DNA of 64,000 nucleotides from M3007 sp964646615 (GTDB taxonomy: Bacteria > Bacteroidota > Bacteroidia > Chitinophagales > Saprospiraceae): contig CAZYEV010000095.1 in the NCBI GenBank assembly GCA_964646615.1, positions 1-64,000 on the forward strand, written 5' to 3'. The notes beneath the pieces are model-generated. The model saw only the letters and a list, made by a program, of their open reading frames with translations. It ran no database searches and was not told the DNA's origin. Shown here piece by piece: positions 16,860 to 25,987 of this stretch. Numbering within the stretch: the first letter of the stretch is position 1; each line of letters starts with the position of its first letter. The position numbers and the translations under genes were made by a program.

Positions 16860-18128
16860 TCAGAGGGCTCGAATGGCCTCTACCGGGTCCATACGGCTGG
16901 CCTGAAGGGCTGGCAGCAACCCCGACAGGATACCCACAATGACCGAGGTGAAGAATCCAATGGCGACGTTGCCCGCCGAGAGGTGGATGTCAAAGTCCAC
17001 CGCCTTTGAAATAGCCATCGTGGCCAACCAGATGAGCAGCAGCCCCAAAGCACCACCCACAATGCAGAGTACGGTAGCCTCGAAGAGAATTTCCAGGAGA
17101 ATAAACCAGCGCTTGGCCCCGATAGCCATTTTAATGCCGATGAGGTTGGTGCGTTCTCGGACGGAGACGAACATGATGTTGGCCACCGAGAACATGCCCA
17201 CTAAGAGCGCAAAAATGCCGATGATAAAACCCGCGGCATTGACGACCCCAAACACGCTATCGAACACATTGCTCAGAATGGTCAGGGTATTCAGGGCAAA
17301 GTTGTTCTCTTCGGCGGGCCTCAGATGTCGGGCGCTTCGGATGATGCCGGTGATTTCATCCTTGACGGCTGAGAGCGCCACCCCCGGCTTGGCGCGCGCA
17401 GCAATGGTGGATTTGCCCACCCACATGTTGCCCTCGCGGATGCGGAAGCCGCGACGGGCCAGCGTATGGCTGACGATGACGGCGTTGTCGAAGTCCATGA
17501 TGCGCAGCAGGTCGTTGCCCGAGGGCATCGTAACGCCGATGACGCGCAGCTTGCGCCCGCCAATTTTGACCTGTTGATCCAGGCCGTTCATGCCTGCGGG
17601 GAAAAGCGTTTCGGCGATTTTGGCGCCAATGATGCACACGTCGCTGCCGTTGGCGTATTCGTTGGGCGAAAAGAAGCGCCCACCTTCTTGAAATTCTAAG
17701 CGGAAGATGTCGCTGCAATCTTCTGTAACACTGATGAAGAAAGCATTTTCGACGCTGGAATTGCGCCATTTGACCGTTTTGGCGCCCAGAAACTGCCAGT
17801 AGCCGACATGCGAAGCCGTTTTCATGCGGCTTTTGAGCGCCTCGTACTCGCGGTAGCTCTGGTTGGGCCGGCGCATCCATTTCCAGAAGTTCTGCCCGGG
17901 GTCTTCCGACCAGGAGAACTTGTCAATATAGACCACGTCGTTGCCCAATTTGGACAGGCTTCGCCGGATGTTGTCCTCCAGCGAGTTGACAGCGCTCTTG
18001 ACGCCGATGATGCAAAAGATGCCGATGGTGATGCCCAGCAGCGACAGGAATGAGCGCAGGCGATTGGCCACGAGTTGCTGCCAGGCCTGAGCAGCGCCTT
18101 CGCCGAGGATGCGGAGTATCTGACGCAC
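16860..18128 (-). CDS. MacB-like ABC transporter permease
   Basis: The 422-residue inner-membrane protein has the MacB/FtsX layout. There is one N-terminal helix (FLSLLGITIGIFCIIGV, about 27-43), a large periplasmic domain (about 50-280), then three C-terminal helices starting near AGFIIGIFALLVGMFSVAN, with the conserved RERTNLIGIKMAIGA loop. It ends SRMDPVEAIRAL, the typical C-terminus of the family. These permeases use a separate ATPase to drive mechanotransmission or export of lipoproteins, peptides or drugs. No ATPase gene adjoins it. It lies 102 bp after the GH3 gene on the same strand and may be cotranscribed with it. Confidence 0.92.
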   Translation of the reverse strand: MRQILRILGEGAAQAWQQLVANRLRSFLSLLGITIGIFCIIGVKSAVNSLEDNIRRSLSKLGNDVVYIDKFSWSEDPGQNFWKWMRRPNQSYREYEALKSRMKTASHVGYWQFLGAKTVKWRNSSVENAFFISVTEDCSDIFRLEFQEGGRFFSPNEYANGSDVCIIGAKIAETLFPAGMNGLDQQVKIGGRKLRVIGVTMPSGNDLLRIMDFDNAVIVSHTLARRGFRIREGNMWVGKSTIAARAKPGVALSAVKDEITGIIRSARHLRPAEENNFALNTLTILSNVFDSVFGVVNAAGFIIGIFALLVGMFSVANIMFVSVRERTNLIGIKMAIGAKRWFILLEILFEATVLCIVGGALGLLLIWLATMAISKAVDFDIHLSAGNVAIGFFTSVIVGILSGLLPALQASRMDPVEAIRAL

Positions 18129-18230
18129 GTTGTGGTGGCGTTTTTGATGAAACTAAGCCCTGCGAAAATGCGCGCCGCCAGCGGCTATGCCCTCAAAATT
18201 TCGATGAAGCGGCGCACTGCCTCTACTATC

Positions 18231-19775
18231 TCATGGCTTTTGGCCGGGCAGTTGGCGCAGATAGGTTTCCCAGCTGCTCTGGGCTTTGCCTTTGAGCACA
18301 CGCGGAACCTTGGCCTGGCCGTTCATCTTGCCGTGCTGTTCGAGCCAGTGGTAGAAGATGTGGTGCGGCAATAGCGTAACGCGCACATCGCGCAGGGCGT
18401 ACTGGCGCTCGATGCGATAATCGTCGTTGATGCGCTGGAGGTGTTCGTCTAAGCGTTGAGCGCACTGCTGCGGGTTGTGCGCCTCGGGGTGTTCTGCGCT
18501 GATGTACCAGTGATGGGCCCAGTATGAGCCAAAGGGTTCGGCAGCCACGGCGAATTCTTTGACGCCCAGGTGCAGTTGGGCATCGGCGGCGCGCAGGGCG
18601 GCGTTGAGGTTGTCCACCGAGACGTGTTCGCCCGTGACGCTGAGGAAGTGTTTGGTGCGTCCGGTGATGCGGAACAGCAGCCGCTGGGTGTCGGCAAATT
18701 CGATAGTGTCGCCCAGCAGGTAGCGCCAGCAGCCGGCTTCGGTGCTCAGCAGCAGCGCGTAGGGGCGTCCGGCCTCGATGTCGGGCAGCCAGAGCGCTTC
18801 GGCGTTGGGGCGGAGGTTGCCCTCGTCGTCGAAGTTGGCGTCGTTGAAGGGCACAAACTCGAAGAAGATGCCGGCGTTGACGGCCAGCTGGTGCAGGCGC
18901 GTGCTGGGCCAACGCTGGTAACCGATGAAGCCTTCAGAGGCCAGATAGCTGTCGACGTATTGCACGGGGCGGCCCAGCAGCTGCTCAAAGGTAGGCTGAT
19001 AGGGTTCGAAGAAGATGCCGCTGTGGAGCAACAGCGAGAAGTTGGGCCACAGTTCGTGGATGTGTTTCAGGCCGTATCGCTCGACGATGCGCTCCAGGAT
19101 CATTTGCACCCAGGCCACATTGCCCACGATGAAACCGATATCCCACTGCGGGGCGCGTTCGGCGATGCGTTCGATGCGTTGCCCCCAGTCTGTCAGGTCG
19201 GTAATGTCGCGCTCCGGGCGATAGTACTGCTTGAGCCAGAACGGACGGTTGAGGGCGATGATGCCTGACAGGTCGCCTACCCAGTGCCGGCCTTCGCGCT
19301 GCAGCCCAGTGGTGCTGCCCACCATAAGCATTTGCTTGGTGAACAGGTCGGCAGGCAGGTGGAAATGCGCCATATCGAAGAAGACCTGGCGCGACAGCCG
19401 GCTCATCGAGCGGATGAGGTCGCGCGTAACGGGCACGTACTTCGAGGCCGCATTCGAAGTGCCGCTGCTCAGGGCATACCAGGGCACTACGCCGGGCCAA
19501 CACACATTCGGCTCGTCGGCGCGGGAACGGTGCCACCATTCGCTGTAAATCTTCTCATAATCGTGTATGGGCACGTACGTGCGGAAGGCACGCACCGGGT
19601 CGCGCTGCCAGAGCATAGGAGCAAAACCGTAATGGCGCCCGAAATCTGTATGCGCTGCCGCCGCCAACAGACGCAATAAAACCTTACGCTGGCGAGCCAC
19701 CGGCGACAACCACTGGCGCGACTGCACGGCTCCCAAATGAATACCAGTCTTGATGACGTGTCCAACAAATCGCAT
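18231..19775 (-). CDS. GH3-family acyl-adenylate/amide synthetase-like protein
   Basis: The 514-residue protein matches the GH3 family, known in plants for joining jasmonate or auxin to amino acids through an acyl-adenylate. Visible landmarks are the ATP-binding loop YALSSGTSNAASKYVP (near 100), LMVGSTTGLQ, the YVDSYLASEGFIGYQ block (about 275-290), YRYLLGDTIEF-like residues (WRYLLGDTIEF) and the TGRTKHFLSVTGEH segment that holds the adenylate. Bacterial members are common in Bacteroidota, but their acid and amine substrates are unknown. It is cytoplasmic. A TATCTTTG element lies 75 bp upstream. The permease gene downstream may form an operon with it. Confidence 0.9.
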   Translation of the reverse strand: MRFVGHVIKTGIHLGAVQSRQWLSPVARQRKVLLRLLAAAAHTDFGRHYGFAPMLWQRDPVRAFRTYVPIHDYEKIYSEWWHRSRADEPNVCWPGVVPWYALSSGTSNAASKYVPVTRDLIRSMSRLSRQVFFDMAHFHLPADLFTKQMLMVGSTTGLQREGRHWVGDLSGIIALNRPFWLKQYYRPERDITDLTDWGQRIERIAERAPQWDIGFIVGNVAWVQMILERIVERYGLKHIHELWPNFSLLLHSGIFFEPYQPTFEQLLGRPVQYVDSYLASEGFIGYQRWPSTRLHQLAVNAGIFFEFVPFNDANFDDEGNLRPNAEALWLPDIEAGRPYALLLSTEAGCWRYLLGDTIEFADTQRLLFRITGRTKHFLSVTGEHVSVDNLNAALRAADAQLHLGVKEFAVAAEPFGSYWAHHWYISAEHPEAHNPQQCAQRLDEHLQRINDDYRIERQYALRDVRVTLLPHHIFYHWLEQHGKMNGQAKVPRVLKGKAQSSWETYLRQLPGQKP

Positions 19776-19849
19776 AAGGGATTGATTTTGAATGGTTAAA
19801 ATAAATCAGGTTGATGTTTTCGCGGCGTTTTCCGCCCATTTCAAGACGC

Positions 19850-19857
19850 CAAAGATA
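19850..19857 (-). promoter_or_regulatory. -7 element TATCTTTG of the GH3 gene
   Basis: The minus strand reads TATCTTTG, 74 bp before the ATG at 19775. Confidence 0.5.
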
Positions 19858-19978
19858 CAACAATACCTATTTGGGTTGCATCTAGCCCCAGTATGCCCAC
19901 CTGGAAGCGCAACAACGGCTTTTTGCCTTTGGCAAAAAAATGTTGAATTTCTTCGGGAAAAACCGAACGAACGCAACA

Positions 19979-19986
19979 TACCTTTG
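19979..19986 (+). promoter_or_regulatory. -7 element TACCTTTG of the kinase operon
   Basis: An exact TACCTTTG falls inside the longest possible reading frame of the kinase (ATG 19940), which argues for the in-frame GTG at 20024 as the start. Confidence 0.6.
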
Positions 19987-20023
19987 GCCCGAAAGCGTTA
20001 AGCGACCGAAAGAAGCATACTCC

Positions 20024-22180
20024 GTGGAGACATCTCTGCCTTTGGACCTGTGGAACTCGCTGAAGCAAACCTACGAGAATGTAGCACACCTTCCGTTCCC
20101 TATCTACGCCAGCCGTTATGAAGACGGGCAATTCCTGCTGGCTAATGCGCAGGCCAGGGAATTTTTCGGGTTTAAGGCAGAGGACGACCTGGGCGCTTAT
20201 CAGGTGCGCATGTTTTACGAAAACGAAAGCGAGCGCGCACGAGTGCTGGAGACCATCCGAAACACCCCCGCCGGCGAATGGAGTCAGCGTGTCCGGGTGC
20301 GCCTGATGATTGGCGGCAAGTTGCACCGCATCCATTTCATTTCGCAGGTCTTTAGGGAAGAAAATGGCCGGCCTTTAGCGCTGTTGTGCATGGCGCTCAA
20401 CGTGGCCGATAGCGAGTGGTTTTCCGACTTTGAGGAAGACGCCCGCGAAGGTTTGTTCGAGGCGGCAGCCCACCGCATCACGGACTGCAATGCGGCATTT
20501 GCCAAAATGCTGGGCTATTCGCGCAAGGAGCTGCAGAACACGCCCATTGGCGAACTATTCTGGTCAAAAGAAGCCTTAGACAGCCTCATCAGCCTCATAG
20601 AGGAACAAAAGACCCTTCGCAAGCACAACATCAAACTGCGCCGGCGCAATGGTGCCATGCTCATTGCGCAGCTCAGCTGCGACGGACAGGTCAACGAGGC
20701 CGGCAAGCTGACGCGCGTAAGCGGCCTTATCTACGACGTCGTTTCGGAAACTGTCCAGAGCGATTTGCCCTTGGGCATCTTCCTCATCAGCACCGACGAT
20801 AGCGGCGAAGACATCATCGCTTATGCCAGCGATGCGTACGCCCAGGTACTGGGCTACGATAAGGCTGAAGATGTGCTGACCAGACCTATTCGAGAATTTC
20901 ACCCCAGCGAGGCCTCTTACAAGGCCTTCAAAGATGCCCTCGACCGGGAAACTGCCAAAGGCAAGCCCTTGCTCGACCACTACATGGACGTCCGCGACCG
21001 CTTCGGCAACAAACGCAGCGTCGTGGTCAATGTACGCTACGTGGACGGCGAAGCCCGAAAAATTCGCGTCGGCGCTATTTACGAGCTGACCGGCCACATC
21101 AACGAACAATTGCGGGTGCTGAAGAACAATTTCGGCGCCATTCTGCATACATACCTGTCCACCGTAACCAGCCTGCGCCGAACGCTTCACGACATCATAA
21201 AGGCCCAGGGCGAGGACCTGCTGCGCCCCAACAGCCGACTGGACTACGAACTGGCGCGCGCCGAAATGGCCAGTGGTGTCAAACGTCTCCAGACGCGTTT
21301 AGATGAACTGTATCGGGTGGCCGCCGAACGCGGCTATGGCGAGGAGGATGCCTTTGAGCGCCTGCGACACCACCTGAAGAAAATGAACACTTTCGGCGCC
21401 TCGCAGGAGCGTGAAAAAGACAATGCTGCCGTCTTCCGCCAGCTCTTGCTCCAGATGCGGCGCAACTTGCGGCCCATCGGCGAGCTCAACCTGCCGCGCG
21501 AGCCGGTGCGCAACCTGCGCATTGAAATAGAAGACTCGCTTCGACTCGCCAATACCGTATCGCTGGCCGCAGCCTTCGACGAATTGGGCGAACGCATCCC
21601 CGACTTCGAGTACTTCCGCGATTTCCTGCGCGGGCAGCCCCCCCGAGAGGAAGACTTCGAGGTCGTCAACCTGACCGATATAGCCCTCGACGTCTGCCGC
21701 GCTTTAGGAGAGTTTGCCGCGCTGCGAGGGGTGGACATTCGCACAGAGTTCAACCGGCGCGAGCGCATTCCGGTGCGCGCCCACAAGGCCCTGCTCAACC
21801 GCGCCCTGCACAGTCTGCTGCACAATGCCATCAAATACAGCTGGTCGAGGGGCGAAGAGCGACGTCCCTGGGTAACCGTACGCATCGAAAAACAACGCGA
21901 AGGCCACGTCGCCATCACCATCGAAAACTGGGGCGTACCTATCCGAAAAGAAGAACTCGAAAGCGGCGCCATCTTCGAATTCGGCACCCGCGGCAAAGAG
22001 TCCGACGACCGAAACCGATCCGGTACCGGCATCGGACTCTACGACGCCAACGACATCATACAACACCACCACGGCACCCTCAAACTGACGTCCGAACCGA
22101 CCTTTGGCAATCCGCCAAACGTCTATTCTAATCCCTTCATCACTCGCGTTTACATCACTCTGCCTATCGCTAACGCATGA
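20024..22180 (+). CDS. PAS-domain sensor histidine kinase
   Basis: The 718-residue protein (GTG start) has three PAS-like sensory modules: about 10-130 (YASRYEDGQFLLANAQAREFFG), 130-245 (DCNAAFAKMLGYSRKELQN) and 250-370 (YASDAYAQVLGYDKAEDVL). A linker with a possible phosphoacceptor helix follows (AILHTYLSTVTSLRRTL), then a HATPase domain with N-box LLHNAIKYSW, G1-like ENWGVPI and G2 GTGIGLYDAND. There is no membrane segment, so it senses inside the cell. The H-box lacks the usual acidic residue after His, and G1 has Asn where Asp is usual. Its stop codon overlaps the start of the receiver gene (ATGA), implying coupled translation and a partner role. Confidence 0.88.
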   Translation: METSLPLDLWNSLKQTYENVAHLPFPIYASRYEDGQFLLANAQAREFFGFKAEDDLGAYQVRMFYENESERARVLETIRNTPAGEWSQRVRVRLMIGGKLHRIHFISQVFREENGRPLALLCMALNVADSEWFSDFEEDAREGLFEAAAHRITDCNAAFAKMLGYSRKELQNTPIGELFWSKEALDSLISLIEEQKTLRKHNIKLRRRNGAMLIAQLSCDGQVNEAGKLTRVSGLIYDVVSETVQSDLPLGIFLISTDDSGEDIIAYASDAYAQVLGYDKAEDVLTRPIREFHPSEASYKAFKDALDRETAKGKPLLDHYMDVRDRFGNKRSVVVNVRYVDGEARKIRVGAIYELTGHINEQLRVLKNNFGAILHTYLSTVTSLRRTLHDIIKAQGEDLLRPNSRLDYELARAEMASGVKRLQTRLDELYRVAAERGYGEEDAFERLRHHLKKMNTFGASQEREKDNAAVFRQLLLQMRRNLRPIGELNLPREPVRNLRIEIEDSLRLANTVSLAAAFDELGERIPDFEYFRDFLRGQPPREEDFEVVNLTDIALDVCRALGEFAALRGVDIRTEFNRRERIPVRAHKALLNRALHSLLHNAIKYSWSRGEERRPWVTVRIEKQREGHVAITIENWGVPIRKEELESGAIFEFGTRGKESDDRNRSGTGIGLYDANDIIQHHHGTLKLTSEPTFGNPPNVYSNPFITRVYITLPIANA

Positions 22181-22647
22181 ACGAAGACATCATCAAACTA
22201 CTATGGGTGGACAACGACCTCTACCACGACCTCAACGAACTCCGCATTACGCTGCTGCTCAGCGACGACTTTGAAACCGACTTCGCCCTCAACGCCACCG
22301 AAGGCTTCAACCTGCTCCGCCAAAACACCTACGACCTCGTCGTCGTGGACTTGCGCCTGCCGCCTGGGCCACACAATGATTGGGCAAAATACCAGAACAA
22401 CGGCTTCGAGGAGTACGGATATGCACTGCTGAAAGAGGTCTTTGAACGCCACGACCTGCTTTTCCCACACTTGAAAGACACCTGTTTCGGCGTCTATTCC
22501 ATTGACGACCCTAAAGATGTGCCGGCACTATTCGAGCCGCCCATCTCTCTACCTCGCCAAAACTACTGCCGAAAGACCGACCAGGCGAGCAACGATGAAT
22601 TCCTCGATTACCTTCAAAAACTCCTTAAGTCATGTCGTCGTCGGTAA
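22177..22647 (+). CDS. Stand-alone receiver-domain response regulator
   Basis: The 156-residue product is a single receiver domain. The acidic pair lies in LLWVDND (about 8-14), the phosphoacceptor Asp in LVVVDLRLP (about 60), a Ser in VYSIDD, and a Lys in CRKTD near the C-terminus. An insert of about 25 residues after the phosphorylation strand (PPGPHNDWAKYQNNGFEEYG) makes it atypical. There is no output domain, so it must act on a partner. It overlaps the kinase gene by 4 bp and the downstream membrane protein gene by 16 bp, so phosphotransfer from the kinase and an effect on the membrane protein are the natural inferences. Confidence 0.8.
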   Translation: MNEDIIKLLWVDNDLYHDLNELRITLLLSDDFETDFALNATEGFNLLRQNTYDLVVVDLRLPPGPHNDWAKYQNNGFEEYGYALLKEVFERHDLLFPHLKDTCFGVYSIDDPKDVPALFEPPISLPRQNYCRKTDQASNDEFLDYLQKLLKSCRRR

Positions 22648-23975
22648 CCTTTCTCTTCTGGAACGGAGGCTCACTTAGCGAAGAATGGCTGGCCACAGCC
22701 GCCGGCATCGCCATCACCTTCTTTGTCTTCATCATGGGCGTGCCGGCTTTCGTCCTCCAAACATTTATCGCCGGCAACTTGCGGGATGTGTACTATGAAC
22801 GTATCGGGAATAATTGGCCATGGTTTTTTGGGGCTGCCATAATCTTCATCTTAGTGATATTTTTTGCTGGAAATGTAGCCCTCGACGAGCGCGTATGGCA
22901 ATATCTGGGAGGAAAAAACACATCCGATGCTTATTCTTATATTCCCTGGGTCGTTACTGGCTGCCTGATACTCCTCATAGTGCTTGGCTTCTGGTACCTG
23001 TGGACGCATTTCGTCTCTGCGCGTAGCATAGAAAAGCGTTTGTCAGAACGCTTAGTTAAAGACGCTCAGAAACACTATCGGAAAGGAAAAGCGAAAGAAC
23101 TGGACCACGATCTGGAGTCGCTGAGCATCATGGCTTCAGAGGTACGCGGCGGGACCCCCAAGAAGTATTTCCTGGAGCAGTGTGAAGTTCTGATAGAATA
23201 TCTGATACAAGCGACAACAGAGCCTCAAAAACAGTCCGGACGACCTCGCTTTTCAATCGTTCGCAGGTATTTGAGCGATCGGCTGCTCCCAAAGCGTGCT
23301 GACCACCAAGCAATGCCGCCACAGTCGCTCTACGCACTACTAAGAAGGATTATCCAGGAAGTCGTTACTCCTGGTGTAGCGGGCGGCCGGGAAAAGGTCT
23401 CTTCTGAAAACAGAAAGCAGGCGCTGGATTTGCTCGCCCACACGTACAACAAGGCACGCAGAAACAGCGACCATTCCTATCTGGTGGTTACCATCGGGCA
23501 TGGTATGCAGGAAATTGGCCTCGCTGCCCTGAAGCACAAAGACCACCCCGCGCTGATGGACGCGGTAGAAAAAATAGCCGAAATCCAGGGGCGATACAAG
23601 GAGATGTTTATCGTAGCCACGGCCGCTTTCTGGGAAAACCAGGTTAAACCTGCCATCGCTGCCGCCCGAAAATTAGAGGCTGTACTGCGCGCTCCGGAGC
23701 CTGCAGAAGAAGCGGAACAAAGAAAATACCCTCTTTACTTCTGGCTGGGTCTGTTAGCCAACCTGTATGCTAAAGAGGGAGCCGCACGAGCGTTCGCCAA
23801 ACGGCAGCTGGATAAATTCGAGCCGCTGCTGACACGCGATACTTTTGATAGTGCTTGCGATTATTTCGCCAACCGCATGGCCTATTTTGACACCGCCGAC
23901 TCGGTGCACCGACTGAAGGACGAGCGTTTTCCGCCCTCAGCGACGGTACGACGCCCATTGAGCCGGTCGAAGTAA
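22632..23975 (+). CDS. Membrane protein of a kinase-receiver module, unknown family
   Basis: The 447-residue protein has three clear hydrophobic segments in its first 125 residues (TAAGIAITFFVFIMGVPAFV; WFFGAAIIFILVIFFAG; WVVTGCLILLIVLGFWYLW). A long cytoplasmic, mostly helical region of about 320 residues follows. That region has a basic, coiled-coil-like start (RSIEKRLSERLVKDAQKHYRK) and repeated helix pairs. I recognise no enzymatic motif. The 16-bp overlap with the receiver gene makes it part of the same three-gene unit. It may be the output of the pathway, for example a channel or scaffold gated by the receiver; this is inference. GC content is lower than in the kinase gene. Confidence 0.75.
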   Translation: MSSSVTFLFWNGGSLSEEWLATAAGIAITFFVFIMGVPAFVLQTFIAGNLRDVYYERIGNNWPWFFGAAIIFILVIFFAGNVALDERVWQYLGGKNTSDAYSYIPWVVTGCLILLIVLGFWYLWTHFVSARSIEKRLSERLVKDAQKHYRKGKAKELDHDLESLSIMASEVRGGTPKKYFLEQCEVLIEYLIQATTEPQKQSGRPRFSIVRRYLSDRLLPKRADHQAMPPQSLYALLRRIIQEVVTPGVAGGREKVSSENRKQALDLLAHTYNKARRNSDHSYLVVTIGHGMQEIGLAALKHKDHPALMDAVEKIAEIQGRYKEMFIVATAAFWENQVKPAIAAARKLEAVLRAPEPAEEAEQRKYPLYFWLGLLANLYAKEGAARAFAKRQLDKFEPLLTRDTFDSACDYFANRMAYFDTADSVHRLKDERFPPSATVRRPLSRSK

Positions 23976-23987
23976 CACCTTCGAGGG

Positions 23988-25892
23988 CTACCGTTCCAGC
24001 TCCAGCACCAACGGGGTGAAGGCGCTCACGGTCAGGGTCTTGTCTAACGGCACGGTTTGTCCGCTCAATACGTTGCGCCCGGTGCGGAAGCCCTGCAGGC
24101 GCTCGGCAAAGCGCTTCAGGTCGAGGGTGCGTTCCTCCGAGGCTGTGTTGAGCACGACCATGACGGTTTTCGCATCGTCGTAGCGGAAATAGACATACAC
24201 ACCGCGCTCCGGCACGAAGTGCATCAGCTGGCCCGCATAGAGGGCGGGCGTGCGATAGCGGTAGTGCAGCAGGGTGCGCAAGAAGTTGAATGCCTCATTC
24301 TCTTGCGGCGTGCGACCTTCGGCGGTGAATTTGTTCACCGGGTCGCCGGGCCAGCCGCCAGGGAAGTCTTTGCGGATGTTGCCGTGCGAAGGCGCCTCGA
24401 AGCCCGTGCTCAGGATTTCGGTGCCGTAGTAGATTTGCGGAATGCCGCGCGTGGTCAGCAGCCAGGCGATGCCACATTTCCAGCGGTTGAGGTCTTCGCC
24501 GACGGTGGAGAAAAAGCGGGTGAAGTCGTGATTGTCCACGAAAACCACGTTGCGCATAGGGTCTTCGTAGAAGTAGTCTTTGACGAGGGTGTAATAGAGT
24601 CGAGCGACACCTTCGGTCCAGGTCTGTTGGCGCGTGAGGGATTCGTGGAGGGCGAAGCAGAGTTGGAAGTCGAGCACGCCGGGCAAGTTGGAGTCGAAGT
24701 TGGCGCGTCGCATGGGCTGATTGTCGGCAAAGAAGCCCTGCGGGATGACGCCGTGCTCCCAGATTTCGCCGAAGAGGAAGAGCGTGGGGTATTCGGCGCG
24801 CAGGGCGCTGCAGAAGCGACTCATGAACGCCTGGTCGGGGTAAGTGTAGGTGTCAATGCGGAAGGCGTCAATGCCGGCATACTCGACCCACCAGATGGCT
24901 TGCTGGATGAGGTAGTTGGCCACGTGCGGGTTGCGCTGGTTGAGGTCGGGCATGGAGGGTACGAACCATCCGTCGGTGAAGCGTTTGCGGTCGTATTCGG
25001 AGGCGTAGGGGTCGAGCAGCGTGGTAGCGCGGTAGTTGGTCTGCGTCATGGTGGGCCAGGTGTTCACCCAGTCGCGCATGGGCAGGTCGCGCATCCAGTA
25101 GTGGTGGTGTCCGATGTGGTTGGGCACGACGTCACGCACGACCTTGAGGCCGCGCTGGTGGCAGGCGCGCACGAGCTGGCGATAGAGTTCGTTGGTGCCC
25201 AGCCGGCGGTCAATGCGGTACAGGTCGGTGATGGCATAGCCGTGGTATGAGGCTTCGGGCTGGTCGTTTTCCAGTTCCGGGTTGAGCCACAGGGCCGTGA
25301 TGCCCAGGTCTTGCAGGTAGTCCAATCGGTCGAGGATGCCCTTGAGGTCGCCGCCGTGTCGGCCCAGGAGTGCGTCGCGGGCCAGGGTATCGAGCATGCC
25401 GGGCACGTTGTCGTTGGAAGGGTCGCCGTTAGCGAAGCGGTCGGGCATAATGAGGTAGATGACGTCGCGCGGCGTAAGGCCCTGGGCTTTGGGTTCGCCA
25501 TTGCGGGCCAGGATCGGAAATTCTGCCGTGAAGCGCACGCCGGCACTGTCGCGGTGGGTCAGCACGATGGGTACCGTTTGCGCGGGCGCTTTGGGTGCAA
25601 TGTTCAGGGTGATGAACAGGTAGTTGGGGCTATCGCCGCGCACGACGCGCTCCAGCGCAACGCCGCGCGTACGGCCCAGGCGCACCTCAAAAGCCTGCAG
25701 GCCGGGCCGATGCAGCAGAATTTCCACACGGTTGTGCCGCATACCCGTCCACCAGTTGGGCGGCTCCATGCGGTACGCATTCGGCACGGCCGGCACCACT
25801 TCAGGCGGCGCAACGGCAGGCAACTGAGCATGACCGGCATTTAGCCACACCAACCACAGGAGCGGCCACCACAGAGCAGTTCTTCTTTTCAT
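23988..25892 (-). CDS. Secreted GH13 alpha-amylase family protein (neopullulanase/cyclomaltodextrinase-like)
   Basis: The 634-residue product has a signal peptide (MKRRTALWWPLLWLVWL to AHAQ). An N-terminal cyclomaltodextrinase-type beta domain follows (about 28-135: PNWWTGMRHNRVEILLHRPG), then a GH13 barrel, then a C-terminal beta domain. The barrel holds all catalytic residues: VVPNHIG (256-261), nucleophile Asp347 in FRIDTY, acid/base Glu376 in FGEIWEHG, and Asp456 in FVDNHD. It resembles SusA-type periplasmic neopullulanases that cut starch oligomers or cyclodextrins. No SusC/D pair or transporter is adjacent. ATG 25892 is chosen because it gives the signal peptide. It converges with the signalling operon, 12 bp apart. 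Confidence 0.92.
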   Translation of the reverse strand: MKRRTALWWPLLWLVWLNAGHAQLPAVAPPEVVPAVPNAYRMEPPNWWTGMRHNRVEILLHRPGLQAFEVRLGRTRGVALERVVRGDSPNYLFITLNIAPKAPAQTVPIVLTHRDSAGVRFTAEFPILARNGEPKAQGLTPRDVIYLIMPDRFANGDPSNDNVPGMLDTLARDALLGRHGGDLKGILDRLDYLQDLGITALWLNPELENDQPEASYHGYAITDLYRIDRRLGTNELYRQLVRACHQRGLKVVRDVVPNHIGHHHYWMRDLPMRDWVNTWPTMTQTNYRATTLLDPYASEYDRKRFTDGWFVPSMPDLNQRNPHVANYLIQQAIWWVEYAGIDAFRIDTYTYPDQAFMSRFCSALRAEYPTLFLFGEIWEHGVIPQGFFADNQPMRRANFDSNLPGVLDFQLCFALHESLTRQQTWTEGVARLYYTLVKDYFYEDPMRNVVFVDNHDFTRFFSTVGEDLNRWKCGIAWLLTTRGIPQIYYGTEILSTGFEAPSHGNIRKDFPGGWPGDPVNKFTAEGRTPQENEAFNFLRTLLHYRYRTPALYAGQLMHFVPERGVYVYFRYDDAKTVMVVLNTASEERTLDLKRFAERLQGFRTGRNVLSGQTVPLDKTLTVSAFTPLVLELER

Positions 25893-25987
25893 CAAAAAAA
25901 TGTTGTTTTTTCCTGTAAGCGCCGGCCATTCGCCGTGGCGGACGCCTGTGTCCATGAAAAGCCCCCACCACACGCCTCATCTTTCCT

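Noticed and set aside
24057..25250. Long plus-strand frame of 397 codons opposite the GH13 gene
   Set aside because: It is the antisense of a full, motif-complete glycosidase; its composition reflects the GC-rich third positions of the real gene and it has no recognisable domain.
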